Shown: piece by piece, positions 11,726 through 23,693 of the stretch | How positions within the stretch are numbered: the first letter of the stretch is position 1 | Layout of the letters: each line of letters begins with the position of its first letter | Assembly (NCBI RefSeq): GCF_010389155.1 | Contig: NC_057768.1 | Location: 25,615,966 to 25,679,965 of the forward strand | Source of the DNA: Erigeron canadensis | Lineage: Eukaryota > Streptophyta > Magnoliopsida > Asterales > Asteraceae | Length of the DNA stretch: 64,000 nt | Direction: 5' to 3' | The notes under the pieces: generated by a model | The model's database searches: none | Seen by the model: only the letters and a program-made list of their open reading frames with translations | Told to the model about the DNA's origin: nothing | Position numbers and translations under genes: made by a program

Positions 11726-12344
11726 ATGTCGAAGAGAGGAATAGGTAGCATAATCAATGTATTTAGTCGTTTTGATTATCAGAACTTCGTTTCCACATAT
11801 TTCTCACCAAACCCTAATTTGATCCGGTATCTGGAAAGAGGGCAATCCATTTGCGATCCTCCTGCTGAATGCTTTGTATTGTATGTCAAAGCTTTTACCC
11901 TTTGGTAATCTTAGGGCCTGCTGTCCTCCTTCCTTCTCGTTGTCTTGGATTATTATCGGTGTTATATCTCTACTGTTCATCCAACTGGAATCGCAAAAAT
12001 AATTGCCTTCCAAGTCCTTTGATGTGCTAATCTTATAGAACCATCGGTAGCTTTGTTTAACTTATTTTATAAACTTAAAGAATCCGGTGATTGGGTTACT
12101 GTTTCGAAGAATGGTGATTATGAGTTGTTTGCTGCTGGTGGTGTAGAAGTTAGGGATTGGAAAGATGCTTTTGTTTTTGTTAGCCATTCATTGATCCCTC
12201 CTAAGCGTGCTAATTTATTGGATATGAGTAGGTTAAAGTATAAGCCCATAGGTGTTCCCAGTGTTTTTGGTGTAAGGCAAGTTGATGTTGATCGCCTATC
12301 TTCTTATGGTGTTAAGTTGTGTATATATCTGGAGGCTATGTTGT

Positions 12345-12349
12345 TTAAG
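12345..12349. repeat. Left target-site duplication TTAAG
   Basis: TTAAG lies immediately before the LTR at 12350 and recurs at 15034-15038 directly after its end. Confidence 0.85.
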
Positions 12350-15033
12350 TGTGACATCCGTCACCAAAACCAGTAATTTATTATAGTCTTTAACTTGAAT
12401 TTTTAATTTCTTAACTAGTCAATGTGCCTACATAATATAATAAGTATAGAGATGTTGTGATCAAGCCAATTTATGATTCCTATTACTTAAATTCCAACAC
12501 TTTAGGATTTAGTCACTCTATCTTCCTAAACTTAGACAGTTATAATTATTTTGTTGGTATCTAGACATATAGTTATATATCATATTCATTTTTAGATATC
12601 GATAAATTCTATCACGATAATTAAGCAAATGAATGAAATAGCCAAATTACCTAATGAAACAAATATTTAAATATCAAAATTACATAACAAAATATATCTA
12701 ACAATAAAAAAAAACTAGAATTTGAGTTTGACATGGAGTTGTCCTCCTAGCTTTAGTCGACTGAGAATGGGAATTGATATCCCATACAAAGATTAATTTA
12801 TGTTGACAAAGAAAAAAAAAGCCATCAAATCCTAATTATAAACTAACTTTAACATTTATCTCAAAACACTTATAAATATATATGCCTCATTGATGCATTA
12901 AAACAAAAATCTCAAAACACAAGATTTGTGTTGCTGCCGTCGAACTCAAAAAGAAAAAGATAACAAGCACCATCATAATAATCAATATTCTAATCATCAT
13001 TGTCAAGTAAATTATTGGTAAGATTAATTATAATTCTTATGAACTTTTGATTTAAATTACAAATAAATAATAAAATTCTTATAGATTATATTTTATTTTG
13101 TAAAGGTACCCTAAGGAGTGATCATCAACTTTGGTGGTAAAATTCTTAATCTCTATCTTTTATTAAATTATATATATTTATGTATAATCTTTGTAATCTA
13201 TTTGATGAAGGTATACGTATGGCCAAATCTTAAAAGATAATATAATATTTTTTTTATAAATTAAAAGTAGTGGTTAACAACTAGATAAATTTTGGAATCG
13301 ATAGAGCATGGTAGAAGTCATTATGTGTTGTTATAAATTTAATTGTTGACAAAATCTTAATAACAAATCTGAAAGATTAATATAGCTATGAAGATGTGTT
13401 ATTTACTGACTTACATAGTTGTTGGAAGGATTTGAAAGTTTTTATATAAGTATTTTAATTGTAGTAGTCTTTAAAACAATAAGTTGGGTTATTTCAGAAT
13501 CTGGACAGATTCAGTTTATTAACTTTAAGAGGTCGTATCTTGATCATGGGAGATGGTTAAGTCACGTTTTTGGTGTCTAAAATTAAGTTCAGGAAGTCTA
13601 CTTTCTGGTGGAATTGGTTTCGTGTCAAAATATGAAGGTTAAGGTTGTCGAACGAATTTTACAATAAAACTGTGCAAAGCTGAGTTTTCCGAACAGATTT
13701 AGGTCGACTTCAAATAGTCATATCTTGGTCGATTTTATGAACTGGGAGATTATTTTTCTCCAGAAACATTTTTGATATGTTAAGAGTGTACAATAAAAAA
13801 ATTGGATTTTTTTGAAGCTCCAAAGGCCCTTAACTTTTATAAAACTTTTCTGCGCGCAAACAGTGAATTTTCTTACTAGTCTGTAATATTGGAATTTTTA
13901 AAAAAATAGTTAACATGCGAAATAAATTAAGTAAAAATTCATGTAAGTGTATAACACTCTAAGGTTACAGTGGTTAAGATTTGAAAGCTTGAATTGTTCG
14001 TTTCGTCCTAATAAAAAATAGATAAAGTTACCAAAAATTTCAGTGAATATGAACTTGTAGAAACCAATGGTATATCATTAAAACAAATACACTATATTAA
14101 GTTATGTGACTTGTAACTTAATAATACATGACAAATCAATTGTGAATATTTTCAAAGTAGCCATATATGTATATCATCAAATACAGGTTACAATGGATGG
14201 TTCTTGACCATGTCCATAATTGTAACTTGTTCATATATATATGTTGTGTAGATTCTAGCGACCTTGTTGGACTTTGCATAACCACTTGGTTGTTGAGGTG
14301 AGTTTCGTGGCCCCTTTTTATTTTATTTATTTGGGGGAAAATGATGCTTAAAACACTTTTCATTTCTTTACTAGTTGTGCCAAAACCTGTTTGTTTTTTT
14401 GGACAAATACGTGTAATTATGAAATGTGTATGCTAGCTTGTTTGTGTTGATTCTATGATGCAATAGATGTCTGTTGATATCTATTGAAGACTATTTGAAA
14501 TCTATCGACCAACTGTATACTCCAACTGGTAGTTATTGGTATTACAGTGTGTGATTGAGTTGTTAACAAGAGTGATGGGGATTGTGTTGTTGGATAACTA
14601 TGATGGCATTGATCAGTATTTGGATTGCATACAGGCTGCTACATGTTTATATTTACACTATTGTCCAAACCTCATATATCATGCACAACAAACTCATTTG
14701 TATTTCTTTAAACCTACGAACTCACCAACGTTATGTTGACATTTTCGAGCATTCATTTTCAGGTAATAACAATGCTTAAGGAGAGTGAGCTTTTGGACTT
14801 TAGGAAGACCAATAAAGAGATCCTTCATGGACTCCTAGATTGCATTTGAAACATTGAACTCTATTTGCAATTTGCTACTTCTTTTGATATTTGAGGCGTG
14901 TTGCCTAGACTTTCCGCTTGTAGAATTTACATTTATTTGAATTTCATTTAGTATGACTCTATTATAAAGTCCATGTGCTATTGCTATATCTTTTCGCCAT
15001 ATCCTACGATTCCGCCTAAGGTGGGGTGTGACA
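12350..15033. mobile_element. Large solo LTR, 2684 bp, with 5-bp duplication TTAAG
   Basis: It starts TGTGACATCC and ends GGGGTGTGACA, TG...CA with near-inverted tips, flanked on both sides by TTAAG. No reading frame in it resembles gag or pol, and no internal repeat of its own ends is present, so a long solo LTR is the simplest reading. Its insertion splits the gypsy-type pseudogene exactly between codons, which fixes both ends. Confidence 0.8.
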
Positions 15034-15891
15034 TTAAGTCCCGTGTGGCCTCATGTTGGGAACATGGTGAGAGTGACTTCTCCACTGAAATTGATTGTCA
15101 GGGTAGGTTGCTTCATCCTTTCCCTGTTTGTTTCTCTGCCTGAATGTTGTAGTTATTAATTCAAGTTTCTTCATTTGCAAAGATGTCGTTTAAGCAGTTG
15201 ATTGATAGGCACCCTGCATTGTCCAGCCTTGTCTTCAAACCGGTGGCTCTTGCTCCTCCGTCGACCCCTTCGTCTACTGTTCATGAGGGTCCTTCTACAA
15301 AGGTGTTAACTGAAACACCTGTTCCCATAGCTAAGGAACAGGTTGAAGAGCAGGATGTGGTGGATGTTTCTGACGGCGTTGACGAAGAGGAAGAAGTAGA
15401 GAATGCTACCCCGAAAAATACTGTTACCAGTCGCTTGAAGAAGAGGAAAAAATCGTCCAAGAATGTTAGTATCTCCCGTTCGAAGAAGAGTAAGACCAGG
15501 AATGTAGAAGTGCCCGGACAGTGAACTTGTAGGTTTTCCTTAGCTTTCCTTTGTGTTGTATTTATTGTTTCCAACCTCTACATTTTATGCTATTTATCTT
15601 TACAGCCTTCAACCCTCTTGAGGAGGCACTTGATGCTGCTTCGTGCCATCGCTTTCTGCAAAACATTGCCCCTCCTGGCTGGGTCAACGGGTTGATGAAT
15701 ATGTAGATCCCAGGACTCTCTTCCTTCTTCAACCGCTCAATCTTCTGCAGTGTTGTTGTTGGTAGCGCACTGGATGCGAGATTGCGGGAGGCCTCTGAGG
15801 AGTCTGAGCCAACGAAGGATCAGTAAGAGAAGTTGATGTCGGAGAAGCATGCTCACCTCGATTCTGCACTGGACGAGCTGACCAATGTTGA

Positions 15892-16137
15892 CTCTGCATA
15901 CCTTCATAAGCTGGCATCCAATCCTGAAGCCTCTCCCTTAGATCTCCTACAAATTTCTCCATGAATCCCGTGGCATTATTGAATTTTGGTGAACATATTT
16001 GGAACAATGTTTGTGTAGCCCTCTTCAAACAATCTTTATTTTGATGGCCTATGTGTCGGTGGACAATTTGATGAATACTTGACAGGCCTTCCTTCATGTT
16101 GGGGGAGGTCTATGTATATATATTATTTTGATACCTG
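15892..16137 (-). pseudogene. Unrecognised antisense fragment, possibly captured coding sequence
   Basis: From a CAG|GTATC-like boundary near 16137 the minus strand reads MKEGLSSIHQIVHRHIGHQN from 16097, continuing with a helical, charged stretch (FMEKFVGDLRERLQDWMPAY) before it runs into the antisense of the gypsy-type pseudogene near 15890. I do not recognise the family. The abrupt change in character at 15890 suggests a junction. Confidence 0.3.
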
Positions 16138-16142
16138 CAATC

Positions 16143-16251
16143 TATTAACCTACCCTTGACTTCATCATTATGTCGAGTCCGTCTCTGAGTGGTATTTTGA
16201 TTAACCTACCCTTGACTTCATTATTTATAATGAGTCCGTCTCTGAGTGGTT
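16143..16251. repeat. Short tandem duplication, about 54 bp, two copies
   Basis: TTAACCTACCCTTGACTTCA followed by GAGTCCGTCTCTGAGTGGT occurs twice in a row with small differences. No function is evident. Confidence 0.7.
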
Positions 16252-16422
16252 TTTTTGTCTTTTCCTTTTTGTTTGGGGGGCTCTTTTTGTTGCTCCATGA
16301 ATGTCTTAATGGGTGTCCCCTTGAACATTTACATGCAGTCTTTTTATTTAACTTTTACGCGCGTTTATGTTATATCAATCGATCATAAGATTTGTTAAAA
16401 GCTTTATCTTATTGCAAAATAA

Positions 16423-16650
16423 TTGGCAGGAGGACATTACATAGTAGAGTCGATGGATAATGGCAAACAACAAGTGGAATTCGGCAAGCAACGGATGGAG
16501 ATGGAACAAAAGCAGTCTAAAATGAAACATGAAAAAACATATAATAAAGATATGCAAATGTTGGCAGTCGACACATCCCTTCTCACAGAAGCGGATAGAG
16601 CAACTATAGAGGTAATGAAAGCAAACATCCACGCAAAAGATGACCTTTAG
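16423..16650 (+). pseudogene. Fragment resembling the NAM-associated/Myb-like ORF of PIF-Harbinger elements
   Basis: A splice-acceptor-like TTGGCAG precedes a 75-codon frame with a basic, Gln/Met-rich coiled coil (KQRMEMEQKQSKMKHEKTY) ending LLTEADRATIEVMKANIHAK and a stop. This pattern is common at the C-terminus of plant NAM-associated proteins and Harbinger accessory ORFs (recalled, not searched). The upstream DNA-binding part is absent. Confidence 0.4.
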
Positions 16651-18729
16651 TTATAGTAGTATTACTATTAGTATTAACTAACATAGAACCCGCATATTGC
16701 AGCGAGATTGTTACAAAGCTATGGTTAAAGAGTTAGTGATAGTGATTTGTGGTGTCTGGGGTGAAGAATTCAAGTAATGTTAAAATGATAAATTATGGTG
16801 TTTAATTGTAATATTTTAAATATGGAAGGGGTATTAGTGAAAATAGTTAAATATATAAATACCCCTTCTATCTCCTTTGTAAATAACCTTTTCACCCAAT
16901 TTTATACATATGCTTTATTGAAAAATCAATCTACTTCACCTTTTATTCTTATTATCCATACAAATCATGATTAAAACATAGTGAAAGCTTAAATTTAACT
17001 AATACAAATAATGCGGCCTTAATTTGTTGAAAAGGTACAATGGTACTTTAGTATGAAAGGGTAGTTTAACCCCTCGTGACAAAACATGTAACATTTCAAA
17101 CATAGGTGTATTTTTTTTATAGAAAAATGATCTCTACTGCAGACTTTATCTAAACTTAGGTATTGTAACATTAAAAAAAGTTACAGATTAAATCTTTAAA
17201 TTTGATAAACATACATAACCCCTGAATTTTACATAAACCCTCCTGAAGTTTACATGAGATAGGTACTACATGTTTTACCTAACATTTCCTTTTTTTTTTA
17301 TTAGGTAGTACAGATAAGTAGTTTTATTTAGTTTAAGTAGTTTTATGTAATATTAGTAGTGTTTAAGTTTTAAGGTAACGAAATTATGTAAAGTAGTATT
17401 ATATTATTATGTGTTTTATTATTATTTAGTTAATAAAGGAAAAAAAATTACATTTTTGGAAGGTTATCGGGAGACCTCACTCTGAAGAAAAAGCCCTTTG
17501 AATAACTAGGCATCACATGACGGAAAGACATCAACTTAGTAGGTTATGCTTTGGGGGTTATGGGGGGGCCTAAGTCCCTATAAGGTTGGACGGAGCGCTC
17601 TGGGGAGAAGACCGGTATCCATCCGGTACCGGATTGAACACTACGCTGACCCCCGGTACCGATAGGGTAGGGAGCGAATTGGTGACCATGGTGCCGGTTT
17701 TGCTGCCGCTCCATTCAACCGTTACAATCATTAATTGCTTTCTCTTCCTTCCATTTTCTTGTTCTTCTTCCTTATTTTCTTCTCATTCTTTTTGTGGCTT
17801 CATGTTTCTTTCTTTCTGTTGCTACCGTCATTTTTTCCGGAGAGTATTAAATTTTTCCGATGAATGTGAAAGAAGAAAGAATAAGAGAATATAGATAGCG
17901 GGATAAACGTGTGGCTGCTTTTATTCTCAAGATCAATAGATTTTTATATAATAAAATTATATTATTTATTTATTTATTATTATTATTGTTGCCACTATCA
18001 GATTTCCATTACTTATTATTATTATTACTATTTTAGTTAGATTATATTAATTTTTATTTGAGAAAATAGAAAATAAATAAATAGAAAGGGTGGGGAGGGG
18101 TGGCGCTTCCCCCACCCTAAGGCTATAACCTTAAAATCCAACAATTAGCTCTAAAAACTCAAATTGGGGCAAATACATAAATTATACTAGCATAGTTTTC
18201 ATGCAATGCGGCGATGATTGTGGCAACAACGGTGTGGTGGTGGGGGCGACAGTTGGTGGTGGAGACAGCGTCTAGTGGTATAGATAATTTAAAGGTAGTT
18301 AATGTAAAAAGTTAATGAAGATATTTTGGATAAATGACTGATATTGTAATTTAATTATTAATGGTATTTTAGATAATTCTCCATAACTTTTAAAAAGATG
18401 ATTGTTTTATTTATTAAATAATATAAAATTATAGATTAAGTGTATATGGGAATTAAGATTAAGAAATAAGAGTATTTTAAATATAAAAAATTACTAAATT
18501 TTCTAATAAATTAGAGATAAATATGTTTTATAAGAGATTATATGTATAGATGTGAAAATAAGTTGCCACAAATATTATATAATTATCACCAAAATTAGAA
18601 AATGATATTACAAGAGAAGTCAAATTTGTTTTAACTGAAATCTAAATACCTGACCCAATCCAAACCCTATTTGAATTAAATCCAAGTAACTCAGAATTTT
18701 CATTCTATTTGAGTAATGGATTTAGGCTA
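16651..18729. other. AT-rich intergenic DNA with decayed repeats
   Basis: No gene is seen. At about 16677-16710 the minus strand has a weak Helitron-like hairpin end. At 17600-17670 a GGTACCGG-rich block looks like part of a degenerate repeat. At about 18190 on the minus strand a GC-rich hairpin followed by CTAG|T marks another Helitron-like 3' end, with GGTGGTGGGGGCGAC-type sequence inside. Confidence 0.4.
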
Positions 18730-19104
18730 TCTATACTATATTATAAAACAAATAGGGTTTCAACTTTCAATTTCAATAATATATACATGATAATGCATGA
18801 TGTATCATACGAATGCCTACAATTTATATCTCCTCCATAAATCATTTTAGTCGTCCAATTTTTTCAAAATCTTTTATCTCAAAAACCGTACATCGATAAG
18901 TTATAAAAATTATATGGGTGTTCTTAAAATTTGATGTTTATTAATTAAAGATTTCATTCGATATACTTTCGACGAATTTTTTTAAATCCGAGGGCGGAGC
19001 CTGTACGGCTAAGGCATTTACCTATGAGACTCTATGACATATCACCTCTTATGACCTATCACCATCACTATCTTACCGTCGCTACGCGCGGGTATTTGCT
19101 CTCG
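18730..19104 (+). mobile_element. Non-autonomous Helitron, first of a head-to-tail pair
   Basis: It begins A|TCTATACTATATTATAAAA and ends with a GC-rich hairpin (CCGTCGCTACGCGCGGG region) and CTCG|T. The body is homologous to 19107-19442 and, inverted, to 3246-3701, sharing the TCGACGAATTTTT and GAGGGCGGAGCCTG region. No coding capacity. Confidence 0.65.
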
Positions 19105-19106
19105 TA

Positions 19107-19442
19107 TCTATAAATAGGGTTTCAACTTTCAACTTTCAATTTCAACAATATATACATGATAATGCATGATGTACCATACATCAACGCCTACAACAATCTC
19201 TCTTATCTACAAATCATTTTATTCCTCTAATTCTTTCAAAATCTTTTATCTCAAAAATCGTACATCGATCAATTATAAAATTTCATGTTGTTTCATTAGA
19301 AAATGTCATTCGATATACTTTCGACGAATTTTTAAATCTGAGGACGGAACCTGCACGGCTAAGACATTTGGATATGACATCACCTCTTATGATCTATCAC
19401 TCTCACCATCTCACCGCTGCAACGCGCGGATACTTGCTCTCG
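19107..19442 (+). mobile_element. Non-autonomous Helitron, second of a head-to-tail pair
   Basis: It starts two bases after the end of the first copy (A|TCTATAAATAGGG) and ends with a hairpin and CTCG|T. It differs from the first copy by a small internal loss near the 5' end and scattered substitutions, so the pair is not very recent. Confidence 0.65.
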
Positions 19443-19681
19443 TAATTCTTTAAACCGGTAGTTTCTCCATCCTATTATTAGATATTGTGATCGACTACCT
19501 AACTGAAGGCATACATATTTTTTATTTGTAAAACCGAAGGGGATCCTTCGTATGAAAGGCGCCGACACGGTTACATTCTCTTGCTGGCTAAGCTAAAGTA
19601 AATCGCAAGAAAAAAATAGTCCAAAATAATCCTAATATCTTATCTTCACATACATAAATAAATAAAGTATACAAATAAAAA

Positions 19682-19689
19682 TATATAAA
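19682..19689 (+). promoter_or_regulatory. Candidate TATA box of the first DOG1-like gene
   Basis: TATATAAA lies 115 bp upstream of the ATG at 19804. Other AT-rich motifs are nearby, so the assignment is tentative. Confidence 0.4.
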
Positions 19690-19803
19690 CAATTAAACAT
19701 ACCTAAAAAAAACGCTGACACATAAATTTTGCCCATTCTTTTATCAATTTTCAAATAAATAACCGACAAATTAATCGATATCGATATCACACCATTATCG
19801 TCA

Positions 19804-20499
19804 ATGACAACCACCACCAACACTAGTACTACTCAAGAAACATTCACGGCATTTTACGACGGTTGGTTGAACCGCCATAACACCCTTCAACAACAACTAA
19901 CAACCATCATCCGACAATCCAACAACAACATTAATGTCGAACACAACGAGCAACTTCACAAATTAATCCAACAAGTATCTACTCATTACCAACAATATTT
20001 TGACCAAAAATCATTAGCAATTGAAGAAGACATATTTTTAGTATGTTCTCCACCATGGTTCACTCCATTTGAACAAGCTCTGTTTTGGGTAACAGAGTAT
20101 CCACCTTCACTTGTTTTTAGGTGTCTTAATGACCTAAACTTGACAACAGACCAAGCCCAAAAAGTCGAAACGGTTCGGGCCGAAACCGCGAGAAAGGAAT
20201 TGGAGATAGGCGAGGCTATGGCAATGGTTCAAGAAAGTTTAGCCGCGGCTCCATTGTACGGGTTGGTGAACCGGGCTGAAAGATTGGTGGATGGAGAGAT
20301 TGGTGAATTGGATGATGCGATGGAGGAAGTAAAGGAGGCGATGCGGGTGGTTTTGGTGGCGGCGGATGGGTTGCGGGGGAAGGCGGTGGGGGAGGTGTTG
20401 TCGGTTTTGGAGGTGGCCCAAAAGGTTAAGTTTTTTGCTGCAATTGGGGAGTTTCGTATTAGGGCTAGACGGGTCGGGTTGGGAATGGGTGGTGGATAG
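19804..20499 (+). CDS. DOG1-domain protein (first paralogue)
   Basis: A single exon of 231 residues, complete from ATG to TAG. It has the DOG1/TGA-like architecture: an N-terminal helix FTAFYDGWLNRH, then VSTHYQQYFDQKSLAIEED, the core FLVCSPPWFTPFEQALFWVT and YPPSLVFRCL, and C-terminal helices including ETARKELEIGEAMAMVQESL and AQKVKFFAAIGEFRIRARR. Plant proteins of this family include DOG1 (seed dormancy), DOG1-like proteins and INP1 (pollen apertures); the domain also occurs at the C-terminus of TGA bZIP factors. No bZIP is present here. Length and lack of introns fit short DOG1-like proteins. A paralogue lies 14 kb downstream in the same orientation. The last 250 bp are markedly GC-rich (GGCGGCGGATGGG) compared with the AT-rich start, with Ala/Val-rich helices. 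Cellular role is not deducible. Confidence 0.85.
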   Translation: MTTTTNTSTTQETFTAFYDGWLNRHNTLQQQLTTIIRQSNNNINVEHNEQLHKLIQQVSTHYQQYFDQKSLAIEEDIFLVCSPPWFTPFEQALFWVTEYPPSLVFRCLNDLNLTTDQAQKVETVRAETARKELEIGEAMAMVQESLAAAPLYGLVNRAERLVDGEIGELDDAMEEVKEAMRVVLVAADGLRGKAVGEVLSVLEVAQKVKFFAAIGEFRIRARRVGLGMGGG

Positions 20500-21394
20500 G
20501 TTTGGTTTGGTTTATTTGAATTAAGTATTAGTTTTTTGTAATGTGAATATATATCCACATGTGATATATACACAATTAACTTTTGGCAAGCTAGTGGCGA
20601 TATATTCTATAAGTTTTTGTCGTCTGATACGTTGATTATCGATATTGTTTGTAACAGATGAAATGAAATATAGATATAGATTTGGTTTGACATGCATTGA
20701 AAAAGATTGTAGTCCAATTTTGACTTAAATTTTCTGTTTTCTACTTTCATCTTGAAAAAATAAATTTATATTATATAATATATAATATTTTATATAAATA
20801 TATATTTATATATACATGAACGTATTGAGTTTTCAATATAACAAATTCATTTAGCAAGTCTTTGTAGCATGTTTTTATATTGTTTGATACCGTATGGTAA
20901 TATGATATGATATTTGTTGCTCCGTTTTTATTATTTATGCTGAGTTTTTTTTTGGTGTTTTGGGTTTGAAATGATTTCTAATTTTTATTTATTTATGTTG
21001 GGTTTTTTGTGTTTTGGGTTTGAAATGATTTTAGTTGTCGAATGAACAAGGGTGGTGGCAGTACCTATGCCGCTAGGGAACACTGGCACCACCCTAACGG
21101 CATGGGCTCATTTTAGATTGGCTCGTTATGTGATGTCGTGCATACTGCCATATGAAGAGACTGCTCAACGGTCATATATCTGTTGGAAATAAAGCAGTTT
21201 ATTATTATTATTTTTTTATCTTTTCGTCTATCTATACTGAACTAACTTTAATCCATAACTCATCTTCAAGAACAAGAAGATGTCAATGAATGAATAAATC
21301 AATAAGCAAGATGAAAGAATTATGTTTATGATTCTTTCATAGGCAATTTATTTTATTGTAAACTAATTCAAGAAGAAATCATTCTAAATGTTCA
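20500..21394. other. 3' flank of the first DOG1-like gene and intergenic DNA
   Basis: Contains the presumed 3' untranslated region and AT-rich sequence, including a short duplicate of a TTTTGGGTTTGAAATGATTT unit at 20959 and about 21013. No gene is seen. Confidence 0.5.
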
Positions 21395-21403
21395 TAATCA
21401 TAA

Positions 21404-22376
21404 GGCCAAAGTACTTTTTTTGTCCCTGTGGTTTTTCGAATAAGCATTTTTCATCATCGCCGTTAACTTTTGGCTAAAATCGTCCATGTGGTTTGCATTT
21501 CGTCCTTGCCACTATAACTTTGCGGTTAAACCCCTCACATGCAAGTCACGTGAGGGGCATTTTCGTCTTTCCATGTGGTTTATCGTTTTTGCATTTTTCG
21601 TCCTCGCCGTTAACAATTCCAGGAAAAAATCTCAAAAAAAAAAAAAATCAAACAAAAATTACCGTACCAATTTAATCTTCAAACAAAACAAAAACCTATA
21701 TATCTACATTTGAGGATATGCTCAATCACTTTCAAGTGCAACCACGTACATACAATATTTTAAATACCGGTAGTATACCCGTAATACCGGTATTGGAAGG
21801 TACCCCGCTACAACTATTTCTGATATTTTCGGTATTACCGTTCCGGTACTTCCAGTATTCACATTTTTTATTTTTTGAATTTTTTAAAAAATTATTTTTA
21901 CAATACATTAATGTTATTTTTTGTAATTTGTTATAAAGTACATATTTGTTTTTTTTAGTGAATTCTAATTATATTTTGACTATTTTCGTAGTAAGTTTTA
22001 TAACATTTTTTTAAAAAATAAAATAAATTAAATTAATTGTACCGCCGGTATTAAATTAGATCCTCATATGTATGTGTATATATAGGTTTTTGATTTGAGT
22101 TTGTTTTGATTTTTGATTAAATTTTTGTTTGAAAGTTTGTTAAATTCAAGGATGAAAAATGCAAAAATGACAAACCATAAGGACGAATTTTGCACTTAAC
22201 CATAGGAACAAATAGGTGAAAAGACATATATGCCCCTGACGTGCAAGGCACGTGAAGGGATTAACGGACCCAAGGACGAAATGCAAACCACAGAGATGAT
22301 TTTAACCAAAAATTAACGACGAGGATGTAAAGTGCTTATTCGAAAAACCACAGGGACTAAAAAAAATACTTTGGCC
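21404..22376. mobile_element. Non-autonomous MULE with long inverted repeats and a 9-bp duplication
   Basis: The element begins GGCCAAAGTACTTTTTTT and ends AAATACTTTGGCC. The inverted repeats extend, with substitutions and small gaps, for about 200 bp or more (matching TTTTTCGAATAAGCA and GGTTTGCATTTCGTCC). It is flanked by perfect TAATCATAA at 21395-21403 and 22377-22385, the 9-bp size of Mutator-like elements. Between the arms (about 21750-22050) lies an unrelated AT-rich block bounded by ATACCGGTA/TACCGCCGGTATT motifs, perhaps a nested MITE. No transposase. Confidence 0.85.
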
Positions 22377-22385
22377 TAATCATAA

Positions 22386-22815
22386 TGACCTTTAAGTAAC
22401 ATTAACAAGCTAGACCTCTCTATATTTATATTTTAAGAAAAAAAAACCAAAATAAATGATTATTGTTCCATAAAATTAAAATGACTTGACAAAACTCTTT
22501 ATATTCCACTTAAAATAAAGAATTACTTGATTGGGTAGACTTATTAAATAGAGAAATTTAGAAAGATTATATGGTCCATCCTACTTGTACATTAGGCTTT
22601 TTTTTCTTTTACATTTTTGTATACTTTTCTGTTTCAACTTTCAACAATACACTATTTTATATAAACTTTCATTCTGCAAACCCAAAATGAAAACATATAT
22701 ATTGAACCACACTTAAATTGCAATATCAACCTTTGTTATGTATGAAAGTTACACTTTAACCAATATGTAGTTTGGACTTTGGACTATATGTTATCAATAA
22801 GGCTCCTTTTAAAAT
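22386..22815. other. AT-rich intergenic DNA; nothing recognised
   Basis: No convincing reading frame, RNA or element end. A TATATATTGAACCACACTT motif near 22697 resembles the start of the duplicated block that begins at about 22816. Confidence 0.4.
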
Positions 22816-23026
22816 ACGAGTATCATATATATTGAACCACACTTGTATTGCAATCATTACTAAATTACCTGGTGATAAATAAGGAATAAGGAGTCATGTT
22901 TTCTCATCATAAGATGTCTTAAAGTTTTATTTTTTGATATTCTCTGAAAAGGTTCTTTAATGTGAAGCTGAGTAAAACAATGTATGCTGGATCTCTCAAC
23001 ATATTCACGAGTAATTCATACTTCTT

Positions 23027-23062
<36 letters not shown>

Positions 23063-23066
<4 letters not shown>

Positions 23067-23236
23067 AGTGAGTATGAGGCTATTATGCACCCAACTTGGG
23101 TGAAACCCCTCACATACCAATATTTTAATATTTTGAATAAATGTTTGGCCCCCCATAATTTTTATGGTTTAAAAAAAAAAGATATGTGAGAGGTTTTTCA
23201 CCCAACTTAGATGCCTAATAGCCTCATATTCTCTTA
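23063..23236. mobile_element. Fold-back MITE, family A, copy 1
   Basis: An inverted repeat of about 170 bp. The left arm has GAGTATGAGGCTATTATGCA and CCCCTCACATACCAATATTT; the right arm carries the complement, ending ATAGCCTCATATTCTC. It sits directly beside (TA)n and (GA)n tracts, like the other copies at 31633, 36673, 39216 and 61699. Confidence 0.65.
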
Positions 23237-23693
23237 TCCATTTCTATACTAAATAAAAGACAATTGTCTTTTAAAAGTATTTTTAGAAAATTTGTGATAT
23301 GGTAAGTCTACATTTTTTTTAAAAAGGTCTTTATTTTAATTATGATGTCATAAATAATTTACAATATTTTTAATTAAAAATAGCTCACTAAATACTTATT
23401 TAAAGTTCTTAATCTTTTATTACAAATAAAGAAATTTTTTTATAATTATTATGTTATTAAATTCTTATATAATTATTATGTTTTTCAATTTATCATCTCC
23501 ATATCGATTTATAATTAATAACAAAAATTACATACATATTTTATAGTTTTATAATTTTAATTAAAACGTCCGATGTAAACCCGGGTAAATTTGCTAGTAT
23601 ATATATTAATATATGGATAGTGATATTTACACCACTAAGTTTTAACATACGCCACCAATCACATTCTATAGTATTGTATAATAGAATACCACT

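Larger units (their letters stand above)
11726..15900 (+). pseudogene. Broken 'putative gypsy-type transposon' gene, interrupted by a solo LTR
   Basis: The first segment (11726-12349) reads MSKRGIGSIIN..., then DPPAECFVLYVKAFTL, a frameshift near 11900, and after further shifts GIAKIIAFQVL and FNLFYKLKESGDWVTV. This is the layout of the plant domain annotated as transposase (putative) gypsy type, with its GDW motif. The solo LTR at 12350-15033 splits it after LEAMLFK; the frame resumes SRVASCWEHG at 15039. A donor-like GGTAGGT near 15102 and a downstream exon from 15182 follow, encoding MSFKQLIDRHPALSS, an acidic run and a Lys/Arg-rich run with a stop at 15522. A final piece (15605-15890) has an in-frame TAG near 15703. 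Frameshifts and stops show it is dead. Confidence 0.55.

Noticed and set aside
12350..15033. Complete LTR retrotransposon
   Set aside because: No paired LTRs, no gag/pol frame and a single TG...CA unit; a solo LTR explains it better.
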